Shown here one piece after another: positions 42,766 through 49,457 of a stretch of 49,457 nt of DNA. Within the stretch, counting starts at the first letter, position 1; each line of letters starts with the position of its first letter. The stretch comes from Pimelobacter simplex. Lineage in GTDB: Bacteria > Actinomycetota > Actinomycetes > Propionibacteriales > Nocardioidaceae. The notes under the pieces were generated by a model. It saw only the letters and a program-made list of their open reading frames with translations. It was not told the origin of the DNA and ran no database searches. The position numbers were made by a program, and so were the translations under genes. The DNA lies in contig JADCLI010000043.1 in the NCBI GenBank assembly GCA_016803235.1, positions 1 to 49,457 on the forward strand. The letters run 5' to 3'.

Positions 42766-44177
42766 GCGCTCTCGAGAGCCTTTCCTCGGCGATCGTTCCT
42801 GGGACGCTGGCGAAGTACGTCGAGCAGCTCGGTGAGGTCAGGCGCCTGGTCGAGCCGTTCGACTGCGTGGACGAGGTCACGCGCCGTGCCCGGGCCGAAG
42901 GGCACCAGCAGGGACTCCGCCTTCTCGACGACCTCGTCGAATGACATGGGGTTGAACTTGGAGCCCTTCGCGTTTGTCGGATCACCCGCGAGGAGCGTGA
43001 CCATCTCTCCGGTTATCAGCTCGACGTCCAGCCGCGGGCCGTCGAGCATCGCGATCCCCGCTTCGGGGCGGATGACCACCTTGTCGAACATCTCGCGCAC
43101 CTCGGGCACGTCGAGGCGGGGCGGGTCGAACTGGTCGAGCCCCGCGGTCCGCGCGACCAGGGCAACGCTCACGGCGTACGGGAGGCTGAACTGGGCGTCG
43201 AACACGGTCTCGATCGGGTACACCGAGAGCATGTTCACCTGGGTCTCGGCCGCCGCGATCGTGATCCGGCGGATGTCCGCAGGCGCCAGGTCCCGCGCTG
43301 CGACGAGCGCCAGGACGGCATCGATCGATGACTGCGACCCGCGGCAACAGGCATGGGGCTTGAGCCATGCCTCCTTCACGCTGAAGTCCTCGCCCAGGCG
43401 GTGCAGGGCTCGGTCGGGGAAGGCCATGCCGCCGTTGTAGGCGGCGTAGATGCCGCCCCACTCGGCCTCGAACACGCGGCGTGGGCCCGTGAAGCCTGCC
43501 TCCGCAAGGAGCGCTGCGTCCACACCGGCCTCCCCCGCCTTGCCCGGGTGGAACCGCTTGGTCATCGCACCGTCGTCGATGAACGACCAGATCCCTCCGG
43601 TGAACGAGCCGGCGACACCGAGCGCGTCGGCGAAGCGGTCGGCGTCCAGCTCGAGGATCCGGGCGGCGGCTGCCGCGGCTGCGAAGCTGCCCATGGTGCC
43701 GGTGGTGTGCCATCCACGTTCGGTGTGGGCCGCGAACCCGCCCAGCGCCTGGAGCACGCGGAAGCCGATGTCGTAGCCGGCGATCGTGGCCGCCACGAGT
43801 GTCGCGCCGTCGCAGCCCCTCTGCTCCGCGAGGGCGAGGGCGGCGGGCAGCACCGTCGATCCGGCATGGCCGGGTCCACCTCCGTCGTCGAAGTCGCGGG
43901 CGTGCGCAGCGGTGCCGTTGGCCAGAGCAGCCCAGCCAGGTGGGAGAAGGTGTGGAGTGCCCCAGACCGTGCTCCCGAAGCGCGGTGCGCTCGAGCCCAC
44001 GAGGGCCGAGGCGACCCGTGCCGCCTCGGGAGTGGTCGAGCCTGCCAGGGCCACCGCGAGTGTGTCGAGGATATTGCTCTTGATCCCCGCGACCTCTGCC
44101 GGAGGGATGCTCTCAAGGGAGCGTCCGGCCCAGCACGAGGCGAGCTGCTCGGTCAGGGTGACTTCTTCCCCGATCAT
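42762..44177 (-). CDS. MmgE/PrpD-family dehydratase or decarboxylase
   Basis: The 471-residue protein matches the MmgE/PrpD fold (SLESIPPAEVAGIKSNILDTLAVALAG at the N-terminus; NGTAAHARDFDDGGG, GWHTTGTMGSFAAAAAAARIL and KPHACCRGSQSSIDAVLAL further on). The family includes 2-methylcitrate dehydratase, cis-aconitate decarboxylase and iminodisuccinate epimerase, so it handles tricarboxylic-acid-like substrates without an iron-sulfur cluster. ATG at 44177 is used because GGGGGAGG lies just upstream; a longer frame to 44258 lacks such a site. It leads the operon with MaoC- and CitE-like genes, and an inverted repeat lies 130 bp upstream. Confidence 0.9.
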   Translation of the reverse strand: MIGEEVTLTEQLASCWAGRSLESIPPAEVAGIKSNILDTLAVALAGSTTPEAARVASALVGSSAPRFGSTVWGTPHLLPPGWAALANGTAAHARDFDDGGGPGHAGSTVLPAALALAEQRGCDGATLVAATIAGYDIGFRVLQALGGFAAHTERGWHTTGTMGSFAAAAAAARILELDADRFADALGVAGSFTGGIWSFIDDGAMTKRFHPGKAGEAGVDAALLAEAGFTGPRRVFEAEWGGIYAAYNGGMAFPDRALHRLGEDFSVKEAWLKPHACCRGSQSSIDAVLALVAARDLAPADIRRITIAAAETQVNMLSVYPIETVFDAQFSLPYAVSVALVARTAGLDQFDPPRLDVPEVREMFDKVVIRPEAGIAMLDGPRLDVELITGEMVTLLAGDPTNAKGSKFNPMSFDEVVEKAESLLVPFGPGTARDLVHAVERLDQAPDLTELLDVLRQRPRNDRRGKALESA

Positions 44178-44306
44178 CTGTGCCTCCCCCGCCCTGGTGG
44201 CTCGAGCCGCCTGCTGGGCATCATTGATCCGGCCCCCTTCGGGCCGGTGCATCTCCATGGTGGGTTGCCAGCCGAGCGCAAGGCCAATGACCAGATGTCG
44301 CCTGCC

Positions 44307-44325
44307 CGATGCGTCTCACGCATCG
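44307..44325. promoter_or_regulatory. Inverted repeat CGATGCG-N5-CGCATCG upstream of MmgE operon
   Basis: A perfect 7-bp inverted repeat with a 5-bp spacer (TCTCA) lies in the 238-bp region between the MmgE/PrpD and DUF1059 genes. A near-identical element lies upstream of the FAH gene (49301-49319). Both are followed by CTT, which suggests a shared regulator. Confidence 0.55.
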
Positions 44326-44415
44326 CTTCCATCCCGGGACCCGGCGTTGCATCCTGATGTGGCCTTGGCAATCGACCTCCTCGCTGCGAGGAACTGACGA
44401 CCGGGAGACCAGACC

Positions 44416-44556
44416 ATGGACCTCTATTGCCCCTGCGGTGACGTGATCCGCGCCGATGACGAAGACGACCTGGTGGCGCGTGCCCAGGAGCACCTGCGGG
44501 AGGTGCACCCGCGCCGGAGGTACTCCCGGGAGGAGATCCTCTTCTTCGCCTACTGA
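44416..44556 (+). CDS. DUF1059 small protein
   Basis: The 46-residue protein starts MDLYCPCGDVIRADDEDDLVARAQEHLREVHP and ends EILFFAY. The CxCG near the N-terminus, the acidic stretch and the EHxxxVH pattern fit the DUF1059 family of tiny proteins of unknown function. GGGAGA precedes the ATG. It sits 72 bp upstream of the PDR-type reductase gene and is probably co-transcribed with the reductase and the P450. Confidence 0.75.
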   Translation: MDLYCPCGDVIRADDEDDLVARAQEHLREVHPRRRYSREEILFFAY

Positions 44557-44628
44557 TGCTCGTGGCGCATGACGACCCCGACATTCGTGCGGGGGCTCGA
44601 TCGGCGCAGGCGCCCCTAGCATGGTGGC

Positions 44629-45615
44629 ATGGCGGAAGGCCGAATGAATCCCGCGACCAGCTCGACTTCGGCGGGTGGGCGCCCAGCACTGCGCGTGACC
44701 GAGAAGAAATCCATTGCGGCCGGCGTGTGTCGGCTGACGCTGGTCGATCCGCGAGGTGAGCGCCTTCCCGACTGGGAGCCCGGCGCTCACATTGAGCTTA
44801 CTCTCCGGCAGGGGCTCACCCGCCAGTACTCACTGTGCGGGGACCGGTGGGACCCGATGGCCTACCAGATCGCGGTGCTCCGCGAGCCCAGCAGCCGCGG
44901 TGCTTCGGAGTACATCCACGACGAGCTCTCCGTCGGAGACTCCGTCGAGGTGGGTGGCCCCCGCAACAACTTCAGGATGGTCCCTGCTGAGGGCTACCTG
45001 CTCATCGCGGGCGGCATCGGCATCACGCCCCTGATACCCATGATCGCGCAGGCCGAGATGATGAACCTGCCGTGGACGCTGCTCTACAGCGGGCGCCAGC
45101 TCGAGACGATGGCGTTCGCCGACCAGATGTCCGAGTACGGCGCTCACGCCGTCGTGCGGGCCACAGATACCGGCGACCGCCTCGACCTCGCTGCCTCGAT
45201 CGAGGCAGCACCACGAGGCACCAAGATCTACTGCTGCGGCCCCGAGGCGATGGTCGACGCGGTAGAGTCGTACTGCGCGCGCCTGCCCGCGGGCATGCTT
45301 CGTCGCGAGCGGTTCGCGGCGAAGGAGCGGCAGGCGCCGGTGCGCTCTCTTCCCTACGAGGTCGAGTTGGCGCAGACGGGCAAGCGACTGGTGCTGCAAC
45401 CGGGCGAGAGCGTCCTCGATGCCGTCGTGGCGGCGGGTGTCCCACTCCTCGCGTCCTGCCGGGAGGGCCTGTGCGGGACCTGCGAGACCCCAGTCCTGGC
45501 CGGCGTACCTGACCACCGCGACTCGATCCTGGATGCCCGGGAGCGCGAGCGGAACGACACGTTCTTCCCCTGCGTTTCCAGGGCCGCCTCTGACCGGCTC
45601 GTGATCGACGCATGA
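44629..45615 (+). CDS. PDR-type oxygenase reductase (FMN/NAD(P)H domain plus [2Fe-2S])
   Basis: The 328-residue electron-transfer protein has a flavin domain (TRQYSLCGDRWDPMAYQIAVLRE), an NAD(P)H domain (YLLIAGGIGITPLIPMIAQAEMM; KIYCCGPEAMVDAVESYC) and a C-terminal plant-type [2Fe-2S] domain (SCREGLCGTCETPVLAG, with a further cysteine in TFFPCVSRA). The order is that of phthalate dioxygenase reductase and of the reductase half of CYP116B P450s. ATG at 44629 or 44644 is possible. It directly precedes the P450 gene with a 32-bp gap and should feed it electrons from NAD(P)H. Confidence 0.92.
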   Translation: MAEGRMNPATSSTSAGGRPALRVTEKKSIAAGVCRLTLVDPRGERLPDWEPGAHIELTLRQGLTRQYSLCGDRWDPMAYQIAVLREPSSRGASEYIHDELSVGDSVEVGGPRNNFRMVPAEGYLLIAGGIGITPLIPMIAQAEMMNLPWTLLYSGRQLETMAFADQMSEYGAHAVVRATDTGDRLDLAASIEAAPRGTKIYCCGPEAMVDAVESYCARLPAGMLRRERFAAKERQAPVRSLPYEVELAQTGKRLVLQPGESVLDAVVAAGVPLLASCREGLCGTCETPVLAGVPDHRDSILDARERERNDTFFPCVSRAASDRLVIDA

Positions 45616-45647
45616 CCGACAGCACGATCACCAGGAGGGTGAGCTGA
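45612..45647 (+). CDS. Eleven-codon mini-ORF linking reductase and P450
   Basis: An ATG overlaps the reductase stop (ATGA, 45612-45615) and opens MTDSTITRRVS, ending in TGA immediately next to the P450 ATG (TGAATG). The P450 ribosome binding site AGGAGG (45633-45638) lies inside. It may serve to relay ribosomes between the two genes; it may equally be chance. It is not expected to be a functional peptide. Confidence 0.25.
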   Translation: MTDSTITRRVS

Positions 45648-46853
45648 ATGACGTCCCCCGAAGCACCTGTACGCACCGAGCAGCAAGTCCCCTCGCTGGC
45701 CGGCGACCCGTTCGGGGAGACAGTGCTGAGCGACCCGTTCGAGTTCCAGCGCGAGCTCCGCGAACGAGGCCCGGTCGTCTACCTCCCGGAGTACGGCGTG
45801 TACGGCATGGGGCGCTACGAAGAAGTGCGTGCCGCGCTCGTGAACTGGCAGGCCTTCCTGTCCGGCAACGGGGTGGGAGTCAACCCCGCTCGCCAGCATC
45901 CGAAGAGCGCGATCCTGGAGCTCGACCCGCCGGATCACGATGCGCCGCGACACACCCTCGAGCCGCTGCTCGGACCCCGTCGGCTCGCCCGCTTCAAGGA
46001 CGAGTGGGTCGACAAGGCGGAGGCGCTGGTCGACGAGCTCGTCCAACGCGAGCACGTCGACGCCGTGTCCGATCTCGCAGAGGCGTTCCCGCTCTCGGTG
46101 TTCCCTGACGCCATCGGGATCTCCGACGAGGGCCGCGAGAGCCTTCTGCTGTACTCCGACCACCTGTTCAACCTGTTCGGTCCGCACAACGCGCTCGTCG
46201 AGCGCGGACAGGCGGCGTTCCCGGAGATCGCGAGCCGGATCGAGGATCAGGTGCACCGAGACGCCCTCGCTCCAGACGGGTTCGGCAGCGAGCTCTGGGA
46301 GGCGGCTGACCACGGCGACATCACGGGCGAGCTGGCAGGCGGGCTGGTGCGCTCGTTGCTCATCGCCGGCATCGACACGACCGTGCACTCCCTGGGCGCG
46401 ATCATCGAGGCGTTCCTCTCGGCTCCGGACCAGTGGCAGGCATTGCGCGCCGATCCCCGCCGGGCGCGCGTCGCCTTCGACGAGGCGGTGCGCTGGGCAT
46501 CGCCGGTGCAGACGTTCTTCCGCACCGCCTCCCGCGACGTCGTCGTGGGAGACGCGACGGTCCCGGAAGGCGAGAAGATCCTGATGTTCCTCGGTTCGGC
46601 GAACCGGGACCCTCGTCGCTGGCACGACCCCGACTCGTTCGACCTGAACCGGGATCCCTCCGGCCACGTCGGGTTCGGGATGGGGATTCACCGCTGCGTC
46701 GGACAGCACGTGGCGAGGCTCGAAGCCGAGTGCGTGCTCCACGCCCTCGCCAGGCGGGTGTCCCGGATCGAGCCCGCGGGCGAGCCGTCGCTCCACCTCA
46801 ACAACACGCTCAGGGGCTGGAAGACGCTCCCGGTCCGGCTGGTGCCCGCCTGA
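45648..46853 (+). CDS. Cytochrome P450
   Basis: The 401-residue bacterial P450 has I-helix oxygen-binding LLIAGIDTTVHSLG, the ExxR motif FDEAVRWASPVQTFFRTA and heme-ligand loop FGMGIHRCVGQHVARLEAE with Cys350. It should hydroxylate or O-demethylate a small substrate; sequence style recalls CYP199/CYP203-type enzymes acting on aromatic acids, but I cannot fix the family without alignment. AGGAGG precedes the ATG by 9 bp. It is paired with the reductase just upstream, unusual for class I systems, which need a separate ferredoxin. A hairpin follows at 46866-46912. Confidence 0.93.
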   Translation: MTSPEAPVRTEQQVPSLAGDPFGETVLSDPFEFQRELRERGPVVYLPEYGVYGMGRYEEVRAALVNWQAFLSGNGVGVNPARQHPKSAILELDPPDHDAPRHTLEPLLGPRRLARFKDEWVDKAEALVDELVQREHVDAVSDLAEAFPLSVFPDAIGISDEGRESLLLYSDHLFNLFGPHNALVERGQAAFPEIASRIEDQVHRDALAPDGFGSELWEAADHGDITGELAGGLVRSLLIAGIDTTVHSLGAIIEAFLSAPDQWQALRADPRRARVAFDEAVRWASPVQTFFRTASRDVVVGDATVPEGEKILMFLGSANRDPRRWHDPDSFDLNRDPSGHVGFGMGIHRCVGQHVARLEAECVLHALARRVSRIEPAGEPSLHLNNTLRGWKTLPVRLVPA

Positions 46854-46865
46854 TCTGACGCCCAT

Positions 46866-46912
46866 CCCGATGCCCGGTCTCGGGACCGATCTCGGCCCGG
46901 GCCGGCATCGGG
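46866..46912. terminator. Bidirectional stem-loop between convergent genes
   Basis: CCCGATGCC (46866-46874) and GGCATCGGG (46904-46912) form a 9-bp stem over a GC-rich loop that can fold further (CGGTC with GACCG). It lies in the 161-bp gap between the convergent P450 and DUF3500 genes, where a terminator for both is expected. Confidence 0.6.
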
Positions 46913-47014
46913 CATCGGAATGGGGCACCGGGACATGCGTCAGGCGCCCGGGGAGCGCGACGCCTGTGCTCGACTGCATGGGCGGCGGGGCGCTGATACG
47001 TCAGCGCGCGCTCG

Positions 47015-48265
47015 TCAGCCTTGCCGGCTCTCCTGCCACTGGCGCACCCACGCACGGCCGTAGTCGTTGCCGTGCGGGGTGCGCAGTACCGTGTGGATAT
47101 GGAACGGCTGCGGCGTGTCGTAGTCGAGGAACACGCCGCAGTGGTGGTCGAGCTCGGCGATCAGCGTCGGGGACTGGAGGCGGTAATAGAAGACGTCGCG
47201 GGGGCCGTGCCCGCCGATCCAGCTGAACCACGTCTCGTCCAGGTGATCGGCGATCTCGCGCATGCGCGCGCGGCGAGGTCCTTCGGGAAGCAGGCTCGAG
47301 AAGGTCTCTGCGATGGCCAGCGCGGTCTGCCGCCCCTCCGCGCACATGTCAGCGACGCAGACGCCCTCGAACGGGATCACCCGGTTGTCCTGGAAGGCGC
47401 CCGCCAGGTGCCGCTCGTCGCCGGGATGCACCCGGCCGTCGGGCATGGCGGGATCGACCATCTGCTCGTACACGGTCGCTGCCCGACGCTGCTCCGGACT
47501 CAGCGCGGCCATCAGCCGACGGCCGAGGTCGATGCGGTCGGCGAAGACATCGCGCAGCCCTGCGCGTGGGCCGGCGTCGATCTCGTCGGGCTCAGCGCCG
47601 AGGAAGACCGGCGACAGCACCATGCGGCCCTCCACGACCAGGCAGTTGAGCGCGGCATGGTGCCCGAAGAGCTGCCAACCCCAGGGTGATCGGGCGTCGG
47701 GCTCCCCGTAGAGTGCGACGTTGTAGCTCCACTCGTTGAGGACGGTCGACAGGTCGACAACCTCTCCCAGGAAGCCGTTGATCAGCATCATCGCGTGGGC
47801 CAGCTCGAATCCTTCGGTCGACAGGGACGCGCGCACGAGCGCGAGCGCCTTCTCTCGGACGACCTCGGGCTGCAGGTCGAGCCGAAGCCCGGTGTCGAAC
47901 TGCATGAACTCCGGGTTGGCCCACGTCTGCCAGTCGACGGCGTCCACTGCGAACGCGATGCGTTCACGGCCCTCCGCGTCGAGGACGGCGAGCAGGTCGC
48001 GGGCCGCGTCGACCATCGCCTCGATCGGAGCCTCCTCGCCGGGTTCCGCCGGGGTCAGGGGGAAGAGATCTGGGCGCAGGACGCCGTCCTCGGTGACGCC
48101 GCGGAACTCGTTCTTGTACAGCGGGGTCCAGCCCTCTACCAGACCGCCGGTGAAGGTGCCCGGCTGGCGCGCGTGCTCGCGATAGGCGTAGGGATCCATG
48201 CCGCGGACCTCCGCCACCCGCGGGTGGTCGTGGGGGAACAGGTACTGGCGGTACTCACCGGACAT
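47015..48265 (-). CDS. DUF3500 family protein
   Basis: The 416-residue protein matches the DUF3500 family. Segments seen are WTPLYKNEFRGVTEDGVLRPDLF, WGWQLFGHHAALNCLVVEGRMVLSPVFLGAEPDEID and, at the C-terminus, YRLQSPTLIAELDHHCGVFLDYDTPQPFHIHTVLRTPHGNDYG. The repeated histidine and acid patterns (GHHAALN, ELDHHCG, HIHTVLR) look like a metal or catalytic site, but the function of the family is not known to me. ATG at 48265 has GAAGGG upstream. It follows the FAH gene on the same strand by 85 bp, suggesting a shared pathway. Confidence 0.82.
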   Translation of the reverse strand: MSGEYRQYLFPHDHPRVAEVRGMDPYAYREHARQPGTFTGGLVEGWTPLYKNEFRGVTEDGVLRPDLFPLTPAEPGEEAPIEAMVDAARDLLAVLDAEGRERIAFAVDAVDWQTWANPEFMQFDTGLRLDLQPEVVREKALALVRASLSTEGFELAHAMMLINGFLGEVVDLSTVLNEWSYNVALYGEPDARSPWGWQLFGHHAALNCLVVEGRMVLSPVFLGAEPDEIDAGPRAGLRDVFADRIDLGRRLMAALSPEQRRAATVYEQMVDPAMPDGRVHPGDERHLAGAFQDNRVIPFEGVCVADMCAEGRQTALAIAETFSSLLPEGPRRARMREIADHLDETWFSWIGGHGPRDVFYYRLQSPTLIAELDHHCGVFLDYDTPQPFHIHTVLRTPHGNDYGRAWVRQWQESRQG

Positions 48266-48350
48266 GACGGTCCCTTCGGTGATGGCGTGTGGCGCGAGGC
48301 TGCTGACGCAGTCGTCGCGATCGGTCGATCGGCGGGTGAAGGCTGCGGAG

Positions 48351-49205
48351 TCAGGCGGGCACGGCGCGAGCCTCGTTGGCCACCACCGGGGTGGACAGGA
48401 CGCCGAGGCGCTCGACCTCGACTTCGACCACGTCGCCGGGCTGTAGCAGCCAACGCGGTTCGCGTGCGTAGCCGACTCCCGAGGGTGTTCCGGTGGCGAG
48501 CAGGTCGCCAGGGCGCAGCGTGAAGGTGTGGCTGATGAAGGAGAGCGTCTCTCCCACGGTGTACACCATCTCGTCGGTCGATGCCTCCTGCACGGTGGTG
48601 CCGTTGACCCGTGTCTGCACGCGCAATCCGTCGCGCAGGTCACCGACCTCGGCCGCCGGGACGATCGGTCCCAGCGGGCCGGAGGCGTCGCCGTTCTTGC
48701 CCAGGATCCACTGGCTGGTGAGCTTCTGTGCCCTGCGCGAGGTGAGGTCGTTGAAGGTGGAGTACCCGACCACGGCCGCGAGCGCCGCGTCCGGGTCGGC
48801 ATCGACCAACGTCGACCCGACATAGGCGACGACCTCGCCCTCCCAGTCGACCCCATCCTCGCCCGACGGCACCGGGACGGGAACACCACCGACGGTCAGG
48901 GACTGCGTCCAGCGGGCGAACAGGGTCGGGTACGGCGGCAACGCCTCGCCGGCGAACGAGCCCTCGGCGACGTGCTTGAGGTAGTTCAGCCCGACGCAGA
49001 TGACCCGAGCGCCCGGCAGGACCGGGGGCACCAGCTCGACCTCATCGGTCGGCACCGATTCACCCCTCGGCGTGCGCCCCAGGTGGCCGGCAGCGTCGGC
49101 CCAGAAGTCCTCGAGGCCGGCGAGCACGGTCACCGACCGGCCCTCCTCCGAGAGCCCGCCGACCTCCACTCCCCTACCGTGCCGGCGGATACCGACGATG
49201 CGCAT
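48351..49205 (-). CDS. Fumarylacetoacetate hydrolase-family protein
   Basis: The 284-residue protein has the FAH fold: VICVGLNYLKHVAEGSF, the metal-binding acids in VDWEGEVVAYVG, GYSTFNDLTSRRAQ and ISHTFTLRPGDLLATGTPSGVGYA at the C-terminus. Family members hydrolyse C-C bonds of 2,4-dioxo acids, decarboxylate or isomerise hydroxymuconate-type compounds, so it fits ring-cleavage product breakdown. ATG at 49205 with AAGGGA upstream is chosen. It is the first gene of a minus-strand pair with DUF3500; an inverted repeat lies about 100 bp upstream. Confidence 0.92.
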   Translation of the reverse strand: MRIVGIRRHGRGVEVGGLSEEGRSVTVLAGLEDFWADAAGHLGRTPRGESVPTDEVELVPPVLPGARVICVGLNYLKHVAEGSFAGEALPPYPTLFARWTQSLTVGGVPVPVPSGEDGVDWEGEVVAYVGSTLVDADPDAALAAVVGYSTFNDLTSRRAQKLTSQWILGKNGDASGPLGPIVPAAEVGDLRDGLRVQTRVNGTTVQEASTDEMVYTVGETLSFISHTFTLRPGDLLATGTPSGVGYAREPRWLLQPGDVVEVEVERLGVLSTPVVANEARAVPA

Positions 49206-49457
49206 GTGCTGTCCCTTCAGGTCTTCTGACTCGTCCGCAGCGACGACTCCATCCTGAGACCTCAGCTGGTCGCGCGCCCAATGACGCGATGTCGAAGCAT
49301 CGATGCCGTTCAGGCATCGCTTGCCGTTCCCGGCCGGACGTTTCGGTGTTCGCACGCTGGCGAGTCCCACGCTCTGGAGCCCGGCGCACCTGCGTGTGAC
49401 AGGCGCGCCGGAGCATGTGCTGGTTGGGACGGTCAGATCTTGGGTTCGTTGGGGTCG
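49206..49457. other. Upstream region of the FAH operon, no gene seen
   Basis: The last 252 bp show no gene with family resemblance. They should hold the FAH promoter and include the inverted repeat at 49301-49319. A gene beyond the edge cannot be judged. Confidence 0.5.
49301..49319. promoter_or_regulatory. Inverted repeat CGATGCC-N5-GGCATCG upstream of FAH operon
   Basis: A perfect 7-bp inverted repeat with 5-bp spacer (GTTCA) lies 96-114 bp upstream of the FAH start. It shares its core (CGATGC-N7-GCATCG followed by CTT) and spacer length with the element at 44307-44325, so both operons may answer to the same regulator. Confidence 0.55.

Noticed and set aside
46866..46912. Third copy of the CGATGC-GCATCG operator
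   Set aside because: Its arms are related by chance composition but the spacing is about 29 bp and it lies between convergent genes, so a terminator is the better reading.

Overview
The window is high-GC DNA from an actinobacterium. Strong GC bias at third positions, GTG and TTG starts with GGAGG-type ribosome binding sites, ATGA/GTGA stop-start overlaps and actinobacterial families (YhgE/Pip, large LuxR-type ATPases, an AcnA-type aconitase) all fit. A Nocardioides-like or related Propionibacteriales host is my inference; nothing in the window names the species.

Layout. (1) 1-10.65 kb looks like ordinary chromosome: a partial thiamine-binding-family gene, aconitase behind a strong terminator, an ABC exporter, a RibD/DHFR-type reductase, a YhgE/Pip membrane protein with a degenerate ABC-ATPase-like partner, a small membrane protein, and a thioredoxin-reductase-like flavoprotein divergent from an XRE-cupin regulator across a large nested palindrome. 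(2) 10.63-11.56 kb is a junction: the last ~45 bp of a TrmA/RlmD-type RNA methyltransferase gene, then ~0.9 kb of noncoding DNA with a stem-loop and a tRNA-3'-end-like fragment. (3) From 11.56 kb to the right end almost every gene belongs to a catabolic region with many local regulators (LAL/LuxR, MarR, TetR, two LysR, GntR, IclR).

Catabolic region. 14.4-20.6 kb (+) encodes the lower meta-cleavage pathway (2-hydroxypentadienoate hydratase, acylating acetaldehyde dehydrogenase, 4-hydroxy-2-oxovalerate aldolase) with an MFS transporter, flanked by a MarR and a TetR gene that both carry frame-restoring indels. 20.6-24.5 kb (-) is a translationally coupled operon: flavin reductase, LigB-like and LigA-like extradiol dioxygenase subunits, a family III CoA-transferase and a short citryl-CoA-lyase-like protein. 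24.7-29.5 kb (-) is a complete Liv-type ABC importer. 29.7-35.4 kb holds a carboxymuconolactone decarboxylase-family protein, a LysR regulator, a flavoprotein hydroxylase, an alpha/beta hydrolase, a cysteine-less Asp/Glu-racemase-fold protein and an amidohydrolase/lactonase. 35.4-38.8 kb has GntR, IclR and LysR regulators with a stand-alone FAD-synthetase domain between them. 38.8-41.06 kb is a tandem duplication of a quinone-oxidoreductase gene including its upstream DNA. 41.05-44.2 kb (-) has MmgE/PrpD, MaoC-like hydratase and CitE-like lyase genes. 44.4-46.9 kb (+) has a DUF1059 gene, a PDR-type reductase and a P450. 47.0-49.2 kb (-) has DUF3500 and fumarylacetoacetase-family genes.

Model (inference): the Liv importer brings in an aromatic acid or related compound. 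The P450/reductase and the flavoprotein hydroxylase prepare it, the LigAB-like enzyme opens the ring, and hydrolase, lactonase and FAH-type enzymes process the product. The fragment is then finished either by hydratase-aldolase-dehydrogenase to pyruvate and acetyl-CoA, or by CoA-transferase, hydratase and lyase chemistry. The substrate cannot be read from the sequence.
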